From SOJA01 sp964598485 (GTDB lineage Archaea; Thermoproteota; Bathyarchaeia; Bathyarchaeales; Bathycorpusculaceae), in assembly GCA_964598485.1 (NCBI GenBank), contig CAZRCD010000004.1, positions 85,079 through 149,078 on the forward strand: a DNA stretch of 64,000 nucleotides, given 5' to 3'. The notes below the pieces were generated by a model, which made no database searches, had not been told where the DNA came from, and saw only the letters and a list, made by a program, of their open reading frames with translations. This document shows, one piece after another, positions 61,055 through 64,000 of this stretch. The position numbers and the translations under genes are program-made. Numbering within the stretch: position 1 is the first letter of the stretch; the number at the start of each line of letters is the position of its first letter.

Positions 61055-63595
61055 TTGGTAGACTTCAAAAAACTTCTTGGAAAAAAGGAAATTGCCCAAC
61101 TGATAGATCCGATTGAAATCTTTAGCAACTTAGACAAAGAAAGTGGAAAAGAGTATCTTCGACCTCCGCAAAAATCTGTGCTGGAAGAATGGTATAGGAA
61201 TTTTCACACACAGAAAGATATAATCGTAAAATTGCACACAGGACAGGGCAAGACTCTTATTGGCCTGCTGATTCTGCAGTCATGCATAAACGAAGGAAAA
61301 GGACCTGCAATATACGTCTGTCCTAATAATTACCTGGTCAACCAAATTGTAGAACAAGCTAGCTCTTTTGGGATTAAGACGACGCAATTTACTGACACTA
61401 AACCTCCTAAAATGTTTCTAAATTCTGAAGCCATTCTTGTCACTAACTGTAAAAGATTGTTCAATGGAAAGTCGGTTTTCGGTGTTCGTGGTTCCCGAAG
61501 AGAGACAATACAACTTGGTGCAATTGTAATCGATGATACCCACAAATGCTTGGATATTATCCGGGAGTCATTCTCGATTATTGTGAACAGGCAGAATAAA
61601 GAAGGCGTTAATCCCATATATGAACGATTATGGGCGCTCTTTGAAGGCTCACTAAGAAGGCAAGCGCCTGGAACCTGCATCGATATTATCAATGGCGCAA
61701 ACTGTCTAATGGCCGTGCCTTTCTGGACTTGGTATGATAAGCGTGATGAAGTGCTTAAAATTCTATCAGAATACAGAGAAAGCGATGATTTATTGTTTGT
61801 TTGGGATCTGCTAAAGGACCACGTTGGTGAATGCGTTTGTATATTCTCTGGGGATAGACTGGAGATAACTCTCCGACTTCTACCAGTAGATCGTATTCCC
61901 TCCTTTTCGGAAGCGAAGAGACGCGTCTTCCTGTCGGCCACGCTAACTGAGGATGCTTTCCTTGTAAGAGATATCGGAATATCACCTGAGAGCGTTACTA
62001 ACCCCTTGTCTTCGAGGGATGTTAAATATAGTGGTGAGAGGTTAATTCTTCTACCTTCCTTAGTAGACACAAATTTTCAAAGGATGGAGGTAATTTCTTG
62101 GGTCCAGACTCTCGCTGCTAAAAATGGTACCTGTGGAGTTGTTGCGATCGCACCATCATTTAGTAATGCCAATGACTGGAAGACCTTCGGAGCAGAGGTC
62201 ACGAACGTTAGAGAACTCTATAACAGCATTGACAAACTGAAGACTCAAGTCAGGAACAAAGAAGCTAAACATGTGTTAGTTTTAGTTAATGAATATGACG
62301 GTGTCGATCTTCCCGACAGCACCTGTAGAATACTTATTTTGGATTTGCTTCCATCATACACCACCTTAATGGACAAATATTTACAAGAGATGAGACCATC
62401 TTCTGGTATTATTCGTCGCCAACTCGCTCAAAGAGTAGAGCAAGGGATGGGGCGCGGTATAAGAGGCTCTAGTGACTGGTGCATTGTCGTAATTGCCGGA
62501 AATAACATTACAGATTTCCTTTCTGAAAAATCAAAAAGAGCATTTCTATCCAAAGAGGCTCAGTTGCAGATCAAGATTGGAGAAGAACTAGTCCACGAAA
62601 TGAGGGAAGAAGGAGGACAGATTAAGACAATTGAGAACTTGATTAATCAGTGTTTGAGTAGAGACGTTAGTTGGAAAGAGTATTACAAGGATCGAATGTC
62701 CAAACTTGAATCTGATGAGCCTAAAAAAGAGCATTTAGACCGTGCCACATCTGAAAGAAACGCGGAAATCCTCTACCGCCAAGGACAATATAAGGAGGCC
62801 GTTGATAGTCTCCGAAATATCGTCAATTCAACCGATCCAAACGATAAAGGATGGCTTCTCCAATTGATGGCTACTTATCTCTACCCAATTGATAGCAAGG
62901 AGTCTATGAATAAACAACTCAGGGCTCACATGGAGAACTCAAACCTCTTCCGACCTGAAAAAGGAATCACTTACTCAAAGTTAACATCAACCGGCACAAG
63001 GGCATCTCGAATATTTGATTGGATTAAAAAACACGAATCATATAACGCAGTCATACTGGAAGTAATGCGAATTATGGATGACTTGTCATGGATTTCGCCC
63101 TCAAATTCATTTGAGCAAGGAATTTACCAACTAGGTCAAGCGCTAGGTTTTATTTCGGAACGACCTGAGAAAAAAACTGGGAAGGGCCCAGATAACCTTT
63201 GGATCATACAAGGTAAAATGTACTGGGTAATTGAATGTAAAAATCAGGTTAGAAGTATCAGAACGAAGATCTCAAAGACTGAAGCAGGTCAATTGAACAA
63301 TTCAATTGGATGGTTCAAAGAATACTATGAAACAGAAGAAGGATTGCCAATACTAATTCATCCAGCAAAAGAACTTGCGCCTGGAGCCTTTGTGACGGAA
63401 CCATTTTGGGTGATAACGGTGGGCGACCTAAAAAAACTGCGAGACAACACGATGAAATTCTATAAATCGTTTACAGGAATCCTATTTGACAGCTTATCTC
63501 CTAAAACAATTAAACAAAAATTGAAGGAACATAATCTAGATACAAACGATTTAGTGAAGGAATATCTTCAACGTGGCGAAAAAGAAGAGCTCTAG
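61055..63595 (+). CDS. SF2 helicase fused to a PD-(D/E)XK nuclease
   Basis: An 846-residue protein. Helicase part: Walker A HTGQGKT (61-67), motif II VIDDTHK (DEAH replaced by DDTH), FLSATL as motif III and QRVEQGMGRGIRG as motif VI, closest to XPD/DinG-like architecture. A TPR-like helix region (about 570-640) follows. The C-terminal nuclease has Asp713, Glu727 and Lys729 in GPDNLWIIQGKMYWVIECK. Such helicase-nuclease proteins are common in defence islands. Start is TTG 61055. Confidence 0.8.
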   Translation: MVDFKKLLGKKEIAQLIDPIEIFSNLDKESGKEYLRPPQKSVLEEWYRNFHTQKDIIVKLHTGQGKTLIGLLILQSCINEGKGPAIYVCPNNYLVNQIVEQASSFGIKTTQFTDTKPPKMFLNSEAILVTNCKRLFNGKSVFGVRGSRRETIQLGAIVIDDTHKCLDIIRESFSIIVNRQNKEGVNPIYERLWALFEGSLRRQAPGTCIDIINGANCLMAVPFWTWYDKRDEVLKILSEYRESDDLLFVWDLLKDHVGECVCIFSGDRLEITLRLLPVDRIPSFSEAKRRVFLSATLTEDAFLVRDIGISPESVTNPLSSRDVKYSGERLILLPSLVDTNFQRMEVISWVQTLAAKNGTCGVVAIAPSFSNANDWKTFGAEVTNVRELYNSIDKLKTQVRNKEAKHVLVLVNEYDGVDLPDSTCRILILDLLPSYTTLMDKYLQEMRPSSGIIRRQLAQRVEQGMGRGIRGSSDWCIVVIAGNNITDFLSEKSKRAFLSKEAQLQIKIGEELVHEMREEGGQIKTIENLINQCLSRDVSWKEYYKDRMSKLESDEPKKEHLDRATSERNAEILYRQGQYKEAVDSLRNIVNSTDPNDKGWLLQLMATYLYPIDSKESMNKQLRAHMENSNLFRPEKGITYSKLTSTGTRASRIFDWIKKHESYNAVILEVMRIMDDLSWISPSNSFEQGIYQLGQALGFISERPEKKTGKGPDNLWIIQGKMYWVIECKNQVRSIRTKISKTEAGQLNNSIGWFKEYYETEEGLPILIHPAKELAPGAFVTEPFWVITVGDLKKLRDNTMKFYKSFTGILFDSLSPKTIKQKLKEHNLDTNDLVKEYLQRGEKEEL

Positions 63596-63617
63596 CGCGC
63601 TTCTTTGCCTAGTGGAA

Positions 63618-63968
63618 TTAATACAGTATTTCGATTGCAAAGAAAAAGGTGTTCAATACTCTTTGAAAAATCTCCTCGAATTTCTCATAGAGAAGCTGCA
63701 GGCTTTCAAGCGAATGAGCCGCAAAATTTCGGAAGGCATAAGCAACAATCAAGTATTCCTCAATTCCTTTAGCTTCCGAATAGCTCGAACTCAGCAATCT
63801 TCCTAATACACCAGGAAAATCGCGATCGAGATCTTCTCTAATTCTCCTTAGTTTTGAGCTATCCAAACTAAGACTTGCCTTCCTGAATAGAAATGAGATT
63901 CTTTTGGAAAAGTATATTGGTCGATCTGCGGGATATCGAGTGTCATAGCGCGCTAGGCTGTTTAGAAA
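63618..63968 (-). CDS. HEPN-domain protein, C-terminal part (truncated or cut by window edge)
   Basis: The frame is open from 63968 to the stop at 63618 and encodes about 116 residues. The C-terminal half has AYAFRNFAAHSLESLQLLYEKFEEI, i.e. Arg-x4-His of HEPN ribonucleases, followed by an aliphatic helix; the first part (RYPADRPIYFSKRISFLFRKASLSLD) is conserved-looking but has no ATG/GTG start, only TTG 63866. An in-frame TAA at 63969-63971 separates it from upstream sequence, so either the gene is broken or a frameshift is present. Similar domains end CRISPR-related and abortive-infection proteins. Confidence 0.55.
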   Translation of the reverse strand, partial: FLNSLARYDTRYPADRPIYFSKRISFLFRKASLSLDSSKLRRIREDLDRDFPGVLGRLLSSSYSEAKGIEEYLIVAYAFRNFAAHSLESLQLLYEKFEEIFQRVLNTFFFAIEILY

Positions 63969-64000
63969 TTAATTTGTTGTTGGGCTATTTATTGTTAGGA

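Noticed and set aside
1..64000. CRISPR arrays, rRNA and complete tRNA genes
   Set aside because: No regularly spaced repeats, rRNA segments or foldable cloverleaf with T-arm consensus were seen on either strand by eye; a covariance-model search was not possible.

Overview
The window is chromosomal DNA of an archaeon. It carries membrane-type LonB, ribosomal protein L35Ae, archaeal Trm1 and TrmI, FtsZ, a THEP1-type NTPase, RNase HII, a CDKAL1/e-MtaB-type methylthiotransferase, archaeal wHTH regulators and secreted proteins ending in a PEFP-TM-RR sorting signal. Promoters look like TATA boxes about 25-30 bp before leaderless ATGs, mixed with strong GGAGGTGA ribosome binding sites. The mix of genes, including the formaldehyde-activating-enzyme domain and NitrOD5-like protein, suggests a Bathyarchaeia/TACK-type lineage; this is inference and no rRNA is present to confirm it.

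Layout. 0-5.7 kb: end of lonB, Hjc-like nuclease, an ABC exporter (ATPase and FtsX-type permease), L35Ae and a wHTH-nuclease. 6-10.5 kb: HemL-family aminotransferase, MobA-like nucleotidyltransferase, a ParA-type ATPase coupled to a wHTH protein, and small regulators. 10.7-12.9 kb: a cluster of membrane proteins with a membrane-bound wHTH regulator. 12.9-26.8 kb: M24-fold hydrolase lacking metal ligands, GNAT, TrmI, a DapA-Fae fusion, an unrecognised 430-residue protein, a split RNase J-like gene, an NTase-kinase fusion, an acyl-CoA synthetase (NDP-forming) alpha subunit and an MTA/SAH deaminase. 26.8-29.4 kb: two divergent PadR regulators with a repeated palindrome, and remains of tyrosine recombinases around a small membrane/zinc protein. 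29.4-45.2 kb: regulators, polyprenyl synthase, MFS transporter, tandem GNAT, radical SAM/SPASM enzyme, MazG-like protein, methylthiotransferase, an RHH-FtsZ pair, PHP phosphoesterase joined to a broken MetRS, Trm1, NTPase and RNase HII.

45.6-64 kb is accessory. A DNA cytosine-5 methyltransferase overlaps a protein with two GHKL ATPase modules and a DHp-like helix, which overlaps a receiver domain fused to a HEPN-like Rx4H domain; the next gene is a Mig-type thymine-DNA glycosylase. I read this as a modification system wired to a two-component-like switch with an RNase-type output, plus a repair enzyme for deaminated 5-methylcytosine. Further right are a GmrSD-like DUF262/DUF1524 protein divergent from a helicase fused to a PD-(D/E)XK nuclease, and the end of another HEPN protein. 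A 1228-residue surface protein and a decayed secreted-protein gene lie between.

The two observations I rate highest are the DapA-Fae fusion (possible direct transfer of formaldehyde from an aldolase to tetrahydromethanopterin) and the methyltransferase / double-GHKL kinase / receiver-HEPN operon.
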